Source: Hymenolepis diminuta
Lineage: Eukaryota; Platyhelminthes; Cestoda; Cyclophyllidea; Hymenolepididae
Reading direction: 5' to 3'
DNA length: 64,000 nt
Assembly: GCA_900708905.1 (NCBI GenBank)
Contig: CAADRB010000003.1
Span: 2,497,303-2,561,302, forward strand
Part shown: piece by piece, positions 51,201 to 63,335 of the stretch
Layout: every line of letters begins with the position of its first letter
How positions within the stretch are numbered: position 1 is the stretch's first letter
Notes under the pieces: generated by a model
What the model was told of the DNA's origin: nothing
The model's database searches: none
The model's input: the letters and a program-made list of their open reading frames with translations, nothing else
Position numbers and translations under genes: made by a program

Positions 51201-54200
51201 TTATGAAGATTCATGATCTAATAAAAAGAATCCTAGAACAGAAAAGTGCTTACTGCTACTTCTATTGAAATAAAATACTTTGAAATAAATTCATTTTATT
51301 AACTTTGTTAGCAGTTAGCTGAAATTGTAATTTCTTGGAAAACAAAGTCCAGAACTCGAATACCAAATAATGAAGAAAATCGATAAACTGCGTAAAAGAC
51401 GGGATGAGTCATACAAACAAATATGAGCCGGATAAAACTGGATAAGTGAATCACAATAGCAGATAAGATATTTGAGGGATAAGGCCACCAAAGAACTATT
51501 ATCAAAAATACGAATATTATTAAAAAATACGATTTTTAAATGTGAAAACTAACCGAGACCGCAACAAATGATAAAGAGGAATGGATGATAAAGGTGAAAT
51601 CAACGTCAAGATATCAAATCCCCAATTTATTTGATTTTTGGATCTGGTTTGTACAGTATTAACTAAATTAATTGGATCATAATCCAAAACACAAATTCCA
51701 TGGTTCATTTCTTGGATTGCTTGTTTAAGATGCCCAGTGCTTATTTACCATTTTTTTATTCATCAGGATCGGTACTGCCGCTTCAATTAATGTCTTCATC
51801 CACTGATTGAGAAGACAGAATAGGTTTTTAATATATTGAGCAGTTCACATTGGAGAGATGAGGAGGTTGAAAATTGTAAGTAGGCTGTATTCACTCAAGG
51901 TGTAGTCACAGATGTTAAAATAACAGTTTTTCTTAAGTATTTCAAAAGTAAAACTGGACCCGCTGCCTCCATACTAATTTAATTAATATTCCCAATGAAA
52001 AATTTGTTTTCACATTGATTTTGAATGATTTACAAATAAATATTTCATACTTAGATTCCATTTAAAATTCATTTTATCATTAATAAAGATGACCAGGCCA
52101 CTTTCAAAGTAATTTACGAATTAAAATTATATTCACAACGAAACGTAATCATTGCTTAAATTATTTAGTTAATACTGGGGGAAATCATCATATATATATA
52201 TATATATATCGTGAAGAGTTCAATTTGTTTATTTTTAACTTGCTGTATTCTATATAAAGAGAAAAAAGCATATAATAACCCAGGGAATTTTCTCTGCATA
52301 AGGAGCAAATATTTTTCGAAATCTTGAGCACATTTTTCTTAATAATTAGTTAAAACAATTAACCATCCGTCATTGCTAAATAAAATTCTCCTACTCACAA
52401 TAAAATGATTTTAACCTAAATCTCATTAAGACTGGCAACAAGGAGACAAACTAGCAAGAACAGATATAATCGCATGTCACTGGAAATAATGTGAACGATT
52501 CTCCATCTTAAAGCCTTTTTTGTTTTCAGCAGGCGATTTATCTAAAGTTAATCTTAATACAAAAAATTGACCCTGGGGAAAAATTGTTTTTAAAAGGTCA
52601 TTAAGAATCAAAATCATCTTGAAATTTTGCTATAAAATGGGCTTATTGGATGAATAAGATAATAAAATCACCAATATCTTATTAATGAATAAAATGCCTA
52701 TTTTTGTATTAAATTAATAATAGAGCAAAAATTGGCCATTTTGACAATGAAAAATGATTGATGTGTGTTCAAAATTTCCCCAAAATGCATAAATTTAGTT
52801 AAGTGAATCACCAGTATACAAAGTCCAGATTGAGCTGATAATAGTATGCAAAATATGTTACTAGATTTGTATAAAAAATATAAAATTGGCACTACTTACG
52901 GCACTCGCCTATCCTATTGAATGGCAAAAAATATAGTCAAAATTTTTTATAATTTTATTAATAATATGACTTTTATTTCAATCTATTAGGAGTGTTAACG
53001 TACGTTAATCGTTATCTGGCATCAGACCTAACTGAAAATCAAAACGGCTTAAAAAGCTGTTCCTCGGCTACCTGACTGACTACATTCATCGTGCTCGGAT
53101 ACTAATTCCTAAAATTTAATCAACCGTTCCTTCAGTTCAGATTGGGCCTAATGCGCCTAATCAGGATCGAAAATCAACTGAATTAAGATTCCTGTTCCAA
53201 CATTGTATTCAACATCTTTATAACTTCAGATGACAGTCTCTTTTGATCTCCGGAGTTTTGTATTTTTATCTACCTACTCTTTCTCAAGCATTCACTTACG
53301 TTGTGAAAACATTTCGAAACATCCTGATTGAAACTCCAGAACACATCTCCCACTAACTGGAACACCATTTTCAAAACGGATCAATCTACTGAAATTACAT
53401 AAGTAACACAAAGGAACTAACTTGAGTTACACGTTTGGGTAGATTTGTGACTTGAGCGATCTGCTCCAATTGCTGTCCGTCAGGATTAATAACAGTTTTG
53501 AAGTAGGCATGGAGAATAGCGATCTGTTGAGGTGTGAATGAAGTCCGAATCCGTTTTGATCTGCTAGCATTACCTGAAGCAAGAGAGCGTTGCCGAATGG
53601 AACTGCATCTGCGATTTTGTGAGAGTATATTGTGCAGGGGAGGTGCAAATAGTTTGTTATTTTCTTCATTTGACATTAATTCCTCAACTGGGGGCGTTGA
53701 TTCTATTGAAATATGATCTAATGGATCCAATTTTAATTGCATGGATGCATCGCCTAAAATTATATAATTTAATCTATCTTCAATTAATATAGGAAATTTT
53801 GATTAAAACAATCAAGAGCTTAAATGCCTGAAAAATAGGATGAACACTACCATTCAAATTTTAAAACGTATGGTGTTCTGAATACACAAACTTCTATCAG
53901 ATGAACTAGAACTGAATCATTTGACAAAGAATCTTCAAATGAAAATATGCCTCCAATCTTGAAAATTTCGTTTGTGCAGTATGCAAATTGAATACACATG
54001 TCTCATAGTTTTTAAATTGGGGGTTATATTTTACCTGTGAAAGTTGAACGGCAGATACTCGGTATTAATAGAAGCCTCTCTTTTTGTGGACTAAAATCTC
54101 CTATTTTCACTCTCTCCGTTAATAAAAGTGAAGGTTGGTGGTGGCCCTCTACAAACTGGTGACTCTGCCACTACAAATTGGCGACCCTGTAAAGGACCGC

Positions 54201-56559
54201 TACAAAAGTATATACATTTCACTCTTCCATATTGGACGTTTTATATAGATTGTATATGATTTTTATCCACTTGACAATGGCAGATAGCAATGTTTGATAT
54301 CGGTATGAACTTACTATAACACATGATACTTAATAATTATGTGGGTAAAAGAGTTAACCTCAAAGTATTAATTTATCTGCGGTATTTAAGACCAATTCTT
54401 GTTGGATCATTCTAAAATAATGCATTTGTAAAGGCTTAAACAAAAATATTCATGAATTAGAACATTTGTAACCACAAATAACTAGAAGAGAATTATTAAA
54501 CATTACATCTTTATCAATAGCAATTAGTAAGAAAGAAATTATGTTTAAGTTTTTAATTCAGTCTCCATGAGCAGTACTAATTACACTGCACAAGCGCTTT
54601 TAGATTTAAATTCTTTTCGTCCGATGTAAGTTGGAAAAAGAGTAATATGCAGTCTCTCTTCAAATCTTTTACGCTGCCGGATGTGTGCTTTCGTAGAAGT
54701 ATTCCAAGTGCAAAAATGCTCTAAAAATTGAAGGAAAAATATTCCTCTGCATTGGTAATTAAAAGAAAAAGCTGAAAAAGGATGCCAAAATGCAGGAAGA
54801 GTGATCTTAAATTCTCACAGGACTCTCTCTCTATTCAATATATGTAAATGTGAAAGTTGTAAATTCGTATTTCTGAGAGGATTTGTAAATAAATGAACTT
54901 ATTAAGAGTCAGAGAAACACCTAATCTGGCTAGCTTTCATCAACAAACAGCAGTACCATCACACAATCCTTTAAAATTGGTCAATTCCTATTGTATCTCC
55001 TTTTCAGCAACTGACGATGCGAAATGTAGGATGACGAAAATGCAAGTGAATAAAATATTTGCTTATGAAAACGCCCATCTTAATGTGTTTTTACTGAATT
55101 GCCTTCAATGCCACAATTTAGACGGAAAATATGTTTTCAAATATCTCAAGTCAGAAAAATCTTAAAATGTTTGATTATTACAATTTTTCTGAATTCAAAA
55201 TGCTTAATCTTTAAGTCACACAACTTGTTAGAATTTATTTATTTTTTAAAAATTATCTAACTTAATCCGTCTTAATATTAACCTTATCTGTTCTTGTGAG
55301 GTAACCGACATTTAATTAAAAAATATAACTTTGTACTTACTAATATCGTTATGCTGTTCCTTAAGGAGTGAATGCATTGAGTGATTATTTTGCGTAGTTT
55401 CCTGAGGATTCCATTGCAATTTTGAGAATTGCATTGGTACTTGGCAGTGACTCGTGCAGGATATCTGACCTTCAGAAAAGACAACCCGTTCACCAGTAAG
55501 CGGATGTCGACTACATATCGAGCAGTTAAAGCACTTATCGTGAAAGATGTGGTCTGATAAACGATAAATGCTGGAATTTTCAGATATCCGGAGTCTGCAA
55601 TTGGCGCAGTGTGTTCTTCTATCGTAGTAAAAACACAGTAGTAAATGACACATAAAACTCATAGTCAAACGCCAAAGAAGTCTTGATACATCCAGTCTAT
55701 CGCATCTAAAACACCAAACAAAGTTAGTATCCATCTCTCGAACTGTTGAACCTTACCATTTGTGAATACATGGAGGAATAGTTAAATAATCTTTCATCGC
55801 AAAACTTTTGAGATAATATATTTTGCCGACAATAAGCTTAATAACTGCTCGAAGTCAATGATACATACCATTAAACATTATTGATGAGCTTGGAATAGCT
55901 GTGAATTACAAATGTATAATCATAAATTTTCTACACCTCTCCCTCAAATAAAGTTCTTAATCTACACACCGACTTATCCGACCATCATTATGCGTTTTAA
56001 TTTGCAACTTAAATAAATAAATTCTATACCTAAAATTTTTGTAATTTTTTTCTGCTGCTTTGTTTTAAAGTTTATCGGTATGTTTTGTTCGCGTTCCTCC
56101 GCCATTTAATAACCATGTTTGGTTCCTCTCCATCATCGCAAATTTTGTATACCGCGGTAAAGATCTACTTCCTTGGTGAACAAAATAACGGACATTAATA
56201 TAAAGTGAATGTAAAAATGTTCGAATGCACACATTTACTCCTCTATAAATAAATCCATTTTAGAAAAGAAGTTTCATTATTAAAATTTCGATAATGAAAT
56301 CAACTTACCGCTTGTAACATAAATCACAGAGAACACCTAAGTGGCCAGGAAAATGACATTTGAAGTAAGATTCATTAAGTAAAAGTTCACATTGAAGGCA
56401 GCGCAGACAGTCATCGTGAAAATAAGCAGCTTTTGAAGCATTTTCCCTAAGTGAACTTTTAATTAAAGCAAGAAATTCTTTCGATTCTATGGGTTTCTTG
56501 CATTTGGCACAACCACTATCTGTAGAATGCAGATTTGGTGTAAAACAAGAGTTTTCCAT
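41933..56559 (-). CDS. awh: LIM-homeodomain transcription factor, Arrowhead/Lhx6/Lhx8 class (4 exons)
   Basis: Nuclear DNA-binding regulator; in other animals Arrowhead/Lhx6/8 specify neuron subtypes and imaginal or head structures. Exons on the minus strand: 56559-56309, 55618-55341, 53753-53422, 42211-41933. Phases fit and yield 379 residues. LIM1 is at 17-81 (C17, C20, H48, C51, C54, C57, C78, C81), LIM2 at 88-141 (C88, C91, H110, C113, C116, C119, C138, H141) and the homeodomain at 242-301 with W48, Q50, N51 and R53. The homeodomain segment NPDGQQLEQIAQVTNLPKRV closely follows fly Arrowhead (NPDGQDLERIASVTGLSKRV); LIM2 CFNCSICSRHPLTGE also resembles Lhx6/8. The symbol is by class; a tree is needed for orthology. 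Confidence 0.88.
47060..47420. repeat. Dispersed repeat B, copy 2
   Basis: Partner of 35030-35450. The best blocks are atatcatgtaagat, agacaagcatc, gcatttagtaaatattg, aaggctctttgatat followed by gctgacgttg, and atcgatttcagctgcattcc. Same orientation as copy 1 on the plus strand. Confidence 0.6.
48840..48880. repeat. Fragment similar to the tRNA-like repeat at 664
   Basis: The bases cgctgagtgtgaactaatgg resemble cgctcactgagtgtgcactgatgg at about 651-673. Short and possibly chance. Confidence 0.2.
52191..52209. repeat. (AT)n microsatellite
   Basis: About nine TA dinucleotides ending in atatcgtga, the same junction as the run ending at 154. Confidence 0.85.
53422..53753 (-). CDS. awh: LIM-homeobox exon 3 (most of the homeodomain)
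   Basis: Residues 177-287. A linker with PPVEELMSNEENN leads to SKRIRTSFTPQQIAILHAYF and ends KRVTQ, homeodomain residues 1-46. F8, L16 and F20 core positions are present. Acceptor ATAATTTTAG, donor GTTAGT, phase 1 in and 0 out. Confidence 0.92.
53754..55340 (-). other. LIM-homeobox intron 2
   Basis: AT-rich intron. The plus-strand frame near 54893-55165 shows no domain and is not called. Confidence 0.6.
55341..55618 (-). CDS. awh: LIM-homeobox exon 2 (LIM2)
   Basis: Residues 84-176. RTHCANCRLRISENSSIYRL, FHDKCFNCSICSRHPLTGER and SCTSHC supply all eight zinc ligands of LIM2 with normal spacing. The frame extends upstream through intron sequence, but the acceptor ACTACGATAG fixes the start because it restores R84 with exon 1. 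Donor GTAAGT, phase 1 out. Confidence 0.92.
55619..56308 (-). other. LIM-homeobox intron 1
   Basis: 690-base AT-rich intron between the two LIM domains; nothing else seen. Confidence 0.7.
56309..56559 (-). CDS. awh: LIM-homeobox exon 1 (start and LIM1)
   Basis: Residues 1-84. The ATG at 56559 puts LIM1 only 16 residues from the N-terminus, usual for this class. LIM1 has CAKC, FHDDCLRCLQC and CDLC. The first loop, 27 residues between C20 and H48, is longer than the 16-23 residues typical of LIM domains. Donor GTAAGT, phase 2. Confidence 0.88.
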
Positions 56560-57060
56560 AAGGCAAAACTTGAGAGAACTTAATCTAAAGTAAAAGAAAC
56601 AGGGTCAAATCTATGAAGAAATTTAGATATGTAGTCTCAGGGAATAGGCGGAAACAGTGTGCTAATGCTCACTGAAAACACGTTTGACTGACAGAATTCA
56701 GGGATGAAAATTGTTATTTGAGTTATTTTTTTTAAAGGACCGGCGATTTTGATTGTCGGAGAAAACCAAAGTGAGTTGTCCAATCAGAGAGCGCGTCCGT
56801 TGAAGTCCTTTCCCCCCTCCATTCCAAAAGTGATTTGAAATCATCTTTCCCCCCCCCCCTTCGTCTATTTTTGAAGGGGTGCTCACTTCAACCTACTCCC
56901 CCTCCTCTCAAGCTCCATCCTCAGGACAAATCGCTCCCTTTTCTTCGTCGCACTCCCGTGAATGCGTGCTTGAAAAGACGCGAAATGAGTATGTTGCGTG
57001 GAATTCTGTTATGTTAATTTGGTCAGCGAACTTTTCACCGGTAATAATCTAGTTAGTCCT
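56560..57060 (-). promoter_or_regulatory. Presumptive promoter region of the LIM-homeobox gene
   Basis: Directly upstream of the minus-strand ATG the sequence changes to a less AT-rich patch with C/T runs, including C11 at 56849-56859. A CCAATCAGA motif (56780-56788) lies about 220 bases from the ATG. No TATA box is assigned. The role is inferred from position and composition. Confidence 0.35.
56849..56859. repeat. C11 homopolymer
   Basis: Eleven C in the C-rich 5' flank of the LIM-homeobox gene. Confidence 0.9.
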
Positions 57061-60000
57061 TACTTGCGTGCAAAGCCATTCAAGAATCACTACTTACATA
57101 GAAAGAAATTTCATTCTTTCAAAATATCTTCATACTGGTTAAACAGAAGCAACATTTTATAAGGATAACATAGGATATAAAGGAAAATCCTTCAAGAAGA
57201 AAGCGTTTAAACTTTTTTTGTAAATGAAATTGAGGATTTTATTTTGCATTAAGTAATGAATTGTAGGTTTTTCCTGGGATAAATAGTGTTGTGTCATAAC
57301 ATAATAAAATGATTCATTTATTCATGTTTGTCCTAATCATTCACTTCCAATGTTGGCTAGTGGGAATGAGAGTTACCATAATGATTTGCCCTCAAAAGTA
57401 GCATTGTAGTAGATTTTATTAATCCTAATCGCCAGAAATGTATTATCTATTTCTTTTTTTTAAAGATATATATATTAAATTGTTTATGTGCATAAATTAA
57501 TAGGAAATTTTAAATATACAGTAGAGGAGCAAAATGACAAATACCAATGCAGTAGCGGATACTATTTTATGTTTGAAATGAAGTATGAGCATAATATTTT
57601 AATGAATAATTTTATTCCATTGAACATAATTTATTTCAAAGTTACTCACTAGTGCTCCGATCAAATACTTATTTCATTTGATCAAAACATCGTATCAAAG
57701 AGTCGATTCGGATATCAGGCTACACAACTTTCATCATTATATTTTGGGACCTTAGTAGTTGTATCTAAAGGTTTAAGATATTTCGAATTGTAATTAGTAT
57801 CTCATTAGACAAATGAATTGGGTGCCAGAGAATTTTTGAGAGGACTCTATTCCATTGAGTCTTATCTGTGAAGAGTATTAAACGAAATTTGAACTAAATG
57901 TAGCCTTTAAAGGCAGAGGGATCGTATTTTTCTGCATTTTTTAAAACCATTTCGATCATTCTGACGATAGAAGATAATAAGTACTCATAAATGAATAAGC
58001 TTAAAATTTCGATGGTGGCATCATTATTAGCTGTAGTGTCACGAAGATGTGATTGGATGCATAATCCGAATCGTAGCTATTAAAATACTGGTAAACCTAT
58101 CAATTCGAAAATATTATTTTTAAATGAGAAGGTATTTTATCAAATATCTCTCATTGTGAAAATAATATTTTTATTATTTTTTGTCCACCATCTTTCCTTA
58201 ACAATTATATTAATAGTCCGTTAGCATATTTCAAGGTCGTAATTAAAACTGGTACGCTGGCTAATTGAAATGTGCGCGCTCTCCCTCTCATCCATCTATC
58301 GGGAAAATGGAATATTGAGCTAATGGGTCGTAAAAACCAGATTATTACTGTTCATGCCAAGACGATTTTTTTCATATAATCATGGTGGAGAATAACCTAT
58401 GTTGAAAGAATGGAAATAAGTTGAGAATTAAATCAGGACCCAAAAGCATCTTCATTTGAATTTTGATTGATTTCAAATTGATCATTTTGAATTAATATCT
58501 ATTACTCCTTGCGACCATTTTAGCATTTTATATCTAATATGTTCTTATCTGCGATGTTTAGAGTTTGTTACTTGACTGATAAAACTGAGAAGATGCTAAT
58601 GCCATTTCGGTGGATCTGTCTCTTCCAGTAACCAAGAAAAGCTGGTTGATATCCGCTAAAAAGATTTTGAAATAATGAGGTCCACTCTACCCTCTATATG
58701 CGGATCTGGCTAATTGAGTAACTGTTTGACAACTTAGAAAAACCAACAATATTTATTCTAATTGTTAAGAAAACAATCGCCTTAAATCTGATTAAATAAT
58801 TTAACATAAATTATTAGTATTCAATAAACAGATAACTCCTAATTTAACAAAAAGAAACACTGACCAGCACAGTGATTGTTATGCAAATTTTGTCGAAACT
58901 GCGCTGTTTAAGTGGGGTGCTTACTTATTCCGAATTAAAAGTATTGAAAGCTAAAATCAGAGAAATAGCATGCAAATCCCTCAGGGAATCGAATAAGAAA
59001 ACTACGGGTGGAAACCCTTTAACTCTTTCAACTCGAATCCTAACATTGTTGAAAACGCCGTGGGGAGTTGTTGAGTGGTTTTCAAGAACTTACAATAGAT
59101 TTTTTTTCAGTCAGATTTCCCGCCGCAGGGTATCTTGCAAAATTTGTTGTTGAAATTGAGGTCACGTTTTTATATCTATTTGGTCTCATTCTAAAAACGA
59201 TTTTTAAATTAATATTTCGACCAAGATATAATTTTCCTTTATTTCATTGTACAGATAAAAACTACTTAACTTTATTCACGTTAAGGCATAAAATATTCAC
59301 AGCTTCTTATCACGGGAATATAAATAAAAACTTGGGGATGAAAAAGATGGTCCACGGTTAAAAGACTATCGAATGAGGACCAGAATCATCTGGTTGGACG
59401 GTTTCTCAAATTTTATCTTCAATTTGTTTCATTTTCTCAATATCTTCAGGACAGTGAAATCAGGACAATAGCATTTCATGTAATTTTTGTGTAAAAGTAC
59501 TAAACATTATATTTTTCTGATGATACAATGCCATCTCTTAGAATTTCCATGAAGTTCACATGCTTATTTTAGCCCAGTTTGTGCTTACCTTGTTGATACA
59601 GCGAGATACCCTTCTTATAGATTTGTATGAAGCTAAATAACAAATAAAACTGAAAGAATCAAACCGAATGTGTTCTATAAAATACGTACAGTAACATTGA
59701 GGGGATATACAATCGCATCTAAAGCCTTAATTTTTGCTCAATTAATAGACGGGAAAAGTAATTTTCCAAACTATCAAACGGGTAAGGAAATATTAATTAT
59801 TTATTATTAAATATTATGATAGATGCATGAAATTAGTTAATACTTTTAGGTATCATTAGGTGTTAAATATTATATATTTTCCACCTAGTAATCACTTTGT
59901 AGTAACCTCTTAACTGGCTAATCCTCGGTTTTTTGGAATTCACAGGCTTAAATCAATCTCGATGGGCTGTGTGTAAATATTATGCAATAAAGAACTTCTA

Positions 60001-61435
60001 CACAGTGGAATTCATTGGAAAATGCCCAGAAAAATCGAGAAGAAAAAATGGTAAGACTCGTCTGGTGGGGAACTCTGTGTTGTGTTTTATTTTGAAAAGT
60101 TTATATTCCAATTTCATTGTGATCTTCACTCTGAATCCATTAGTTTCAAGGCTGAATGAAGAGAATCGTTTAGATGATTCTTTTTTCACTAAAGATCCTT
60201 TCACCAAGTTTGCCCAAACATGTACGAAGATACTTAGTTTTTATAGGCTCTCCAGTACTCAGATGTGGTGCTAAGGTGATCATAAGGTCCGCATAGTCTT
60301 CCGTGGAACAAAGCCATTGCAGCTAGTCCTGCCCTGATGGTCTCGTTTTCTATTCTGGCCACAAAGGTGAGATCGTGATGTAGGCTTCATCGATAACATA
60401 AAGGAAATATGCGTTGCCAATAAAATTTATTGCAAACTACGTAAAAACTCCAGAGGGTGCCAGAGAAAATAAAACTGGTCAAGCTCACATAATTTTATAT
60501 TGTATTGATCACAACTGAATGGATAGGCAAACTGGGCACATCCTGAGGGCAGGGTGGGAGGGGCGGGATTCAGTATTATTCAAGCCGCGTGTCTCAAATG
60601 GAGTTTACCATGTGATTCGACACTGAGTGCTCGAATATCACAAATAAGATCAATTTTCAAATTGCCAGGCAGATATATTCATTTTCTCTTATTTGAAAAA
60701 TCTTGGAGATGGTATTCAAAAAGTGTTATAATAAGCATCTTTCGTTCTAGATTTTCCCTTATCAGCTTAATAATGTGAATACCCCAGGTAAAAATGTAAG
60801 CTAAACCAAAAAAATTGTTATTTTATTGGTTATTGCAGAGCAAAGTACTTTAACAAATTGGAATAATTGAAAGGCGGCTTAATGAAGGAAAAGTAACAGA
60901 AGAGGAGATCTAGGAGAAATAAATTGTAAATTCAGGGTATCGAGAATTTTGATTTGCTTGAATTACGGAGGAATTGAGTTGTTTTTTACTCCCAGAACCA
61001 TGGATGAGACCATGTTCACAATATTCGGAGATTGTTGATTGATTCATTTATCTCTGTGGTTGGTCATGGTACATCTTTTCACAGCCAAGAACAAGTATAT
61101 GAGACAAACAATAATTTTCAACGTAGCCGTGCACCCCAGGGTTCACTCAACAGAATTTTTTTCTAATTTTCGTATTAGATTTACGAACCAATCTACATAT
61201 CACCCTACAACTATCATTAAAAAGAATCTCTGGTGGTCGTTTTTATCTACCTGTGCATTATCCACTACATTATCCCAGCCATAATTAACGGAATCAACCA
61301 CCACACCCTTCCGAGTTTCTAGTAAACAATCTGCATAACAACCAATGAATAGAAATTGGGAACTGCTTATCATGCAACAATCGGCTACAAGATATTACTG
61401 CATTTTCACACTGCATTCAGTCAGCCAGTCAGTCA
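57061..61435. other. Divergent intergenic region
   Basis: Lies between the 5' ends of the LIM-homeobox gene and the next plus-strand gene. It holds copy 2 of the first dispersed repeat (58128-58310). Open frames at 58872-59361 and 59933-60274 have no recognisable domain and conflicting frames, so they are not called. A (CAGT)-like run sits at 61417-61438 just before the next gene. Confidence 0.55.
58128..58310. repeat. Dispersed repeat, copy 2
   Basis: Matches 4016-4200 in the same orientation: gtattttatcaaatat, tatttcaaggtcgtaatt, gtgcgcgctctccctct, catctatc, aatggaatat. Copies lie 54 kb apart, so this is not a local duplication. Confidence 0.5.
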
Positions 61436-63335
61436 GTGAGTCCTTACATGCAACAGGCTGTAGATTATCTCCTTAAAATCCGATCACAGCTAAGTTCCCT
61501 GGTTGCGAGTTATAACTTCACTAGTCATGCGGTGGGTACTACGGAAGATTCTTGCATTATTCGGCACCGATTAATACAACAAAGAGGAGCTCTGATGACA
61601 GGGCTTATAACAGTGCAAGAGAACTTTATTGTAGTGATCGAAGCTCAACGTCGGAGGACATCGGGAGAACAGACGCTATTTCAACTTTGTGACTACTACT
61701 TGTCTTTTCTCGAATACGTTTTGAAATGTTTTGAACGTGGAGAGAGGCTGTTGAGGACTTATCCTGATGTGCCTAAGAGGGAAATGGGAAAGGGAATGCT
61801 GATGGAACCCATGGGCTCAAATTCTACGATGATCTCGGATACAATGGCCAAAATCAATGAAAAGGAGAGGGCGGAACTTAAAACAGATATAACCTCTGTC
61901 AAGTTATTCCGTAATACTGTTAAAGTAAGTAACACTTAATCATTAAGAATCTTTACCATTTAATAGGAGACTAGTATATGAGAAATGAGAAAATTAAATA
62001 TCGCATAATAATAATCTTTTTTTGAAGCAAATTGCAGAGCTTTTCCATAACGAAATGCTCCTCTGACATAAGCGAGGCATAAAATTCGAACTTCGGGAAT
62101 TCGTTCAATCCCGTGTTTTTTTCTCTTAAGCAAATATTAATTTTACTAGCCAAAAATTAATAATTATTCTAGTAGTATATTTATAAATATGTTTAGTATT
62201 TCTGATGATTGCCACTTAATTACAAGTTGTCTCCTTTCTTCACATTAAATATCCTAAAAGCATTGCCTTTCATCCTCCCTAAGTGAGCATCTATCTTTCA
62301 ATTGCTTTAAGGTTTCTGTAGGTGAAAACTGAGGAAATTTTGTGCGATTTTTTTACTTATTTAATATAATAAATACAAACAGACACAATAATTCCAGATT
62401 ATTACACACATAATGAAAATTTTACTGCCAATTCAGCAAATCAGACATTTTTCGGGTAAATACACTGATCAGACTCAGGAATACTCTAAATCAATTCTCT
62501 CACTGATTTTGAAAGTATTCGATCATTAGAAAATGTAAATATATCATGATATTAGTAAATGGATCTCACATTCAAATAAAAAAATTATGTTCATCATGTA
62601 CATTCAACTTGTATATGCGATGAGCACGAGCTGAATAAAATTTTGAATCAAAAAATTTATGTATTAATTAATCAAACGAGACAATAAAATTCACCCAAGA
62701 AAATATATCCCAGTGATTCACATACTATTTATAATGTTGTTTCAGGGCTAATTGTAGCTGATTGTTGGAGCTTTAAGAAGGAATCGTGACACATTTGTTA
62801 TAGAACATTTGGTGATATAGCAGCAGTATGGACAGGTAGCAGAAGAGCCAAGGATGTGAGCCAGTGATTGCTAGAAGCGGTAAATAACTGAGGTATATAG
62901 AACTCTTATATAGCTGTGATGCAACGCTGTTGTGTGCCGGTTGGTTGATTTTCGATTTGGCTTTTGTAATATTTTAATTTAATCTTAATTTATTTTTTTC
63001 CAATGTAGCTACTGAGGAATCGTCTTAGAACCGGAAATGCTATAGCGAATCGCGTTCCACGTTTGCTGCCAATTGTCCAAGCGATCATATCGAAACATAG
63101 AGCCACAAGGGAATATCGAAACTCTTCAACATCCGAATCAAGCTTGTATGATACTCCAAGTAGTAGCGAAACTGGCGGGATGGAAGAAACTGGATTCAAA
63201 ATTCTTTGGTTTCAAGTGGAGAATAAGAAACTGTTAACTTTTTCGGTAGTTATTGCTGCTGGTGTGGTTCTTGCCTCAGTCCTTATTGTTTCTTTTGTAT
63301 TTGCCTCAATCGATTCAGAAAGAAATGCGATGTGA
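61436..63335 (+). CDS. Unrecognised protein with C-terminal membrane anchor (2 exons)
   Basis: Exons to 61924 and 63009-63335, joined at phase 0 across a GTAAGT...TGTAG intron of 1084 bases. The first ATG is at 61448; from it the product is 267 residues. The frame remains open upstream to 61349, so an upstream exon is possible. Exon 1 is mostly helical and charged (IRHRLIQQRGALMTGLITV, QRRRTSGEQ). Exon 2 has basic LLRNRLRTGNAIANRVPRLL, a Ser-rich acidic stretch, then one hydrophobic segment (LLTFSVVIAAGVVLASVLIV and on) close to the end. With no signal peptide seen, a tail-anchored protein facing the cytoplasm is likely. ANRVPRLLPIV recalls the ANRFPAVNSLI of Golgi Qb-SNARE GOS28, but the rest does not match and I do not assign it. 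Confidence 0.6.
61448..61924 (+). CDS. Membrane-anchored protein exon 1
   Basis: Coding from ATG 61448 (MQQAVDYLLKIRSQL) to VK before a GTAAGT donor, 159 residues. GC content is well above the flanks, and unlike nearby frames it is uninterrupted for nearly 500 bases. No known domain recognised. Confidence 0.6.
61925..63008 (+). other. Intron of membrane-anchored protein gene
   Basis: AT-rich, phase 0, ends TTTTTTTCCAATGTAG; nothing else seen. Confidence 0.6.
63009..63335 (+). CDS. Membrane-anchored protein exon 2 (transmembrane end)
   Basis: 108 residues and TGA. A strong polypyrimidine acceptor precedes it. The hydrophobic segment of about 25 residues is preceded by ENKK and followed by a short DSERNAM tail. 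Confidence 0.65.
   Translation, partial: LLRNRLRTGNAIANRVPRLLPIVQAIISKHRATREYRNSSTSESSLYDTPSSSETGGMEETGFKILWFQVENKKLLTFSVVIAAGVVLASVLIVSFVFASIDSERNAM

Larger units (their letters stand above)
42212..53421 (-). other. 11.2-kb intron interrupting the homeobox
   Basis: Splits the homeodomain between residues 46 and 47 (Q before VWFQN). It holds a second copy of dispersed repeat B (47060-47420), a SINE-like fragment near 48840-48880 and an (AT)n run at 52191-52209. A GC-richer patch at 44100-44400 is unexplained. No exon is supported. Enhancers of the LIM gene could lie here. Confidence 0.65.

Noticed and set aside
55619..55734. N-terminal extension of the LIM2 frame up to an ATG at 55734
   Set aside because: The acceptor before 55618 joins exactly with the LIM1 exon; the extension is intron.
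58872..59361. Two overlapping plus-strand frames
   Set aside because: No recognisable domain, non-ATG starts and conflicting frames in the same stretch.
59933..60274. 113-codon open frame
   Set aside because: Non-ATG start, no domain, composition like surrounding DNA and no convincing splice partners.
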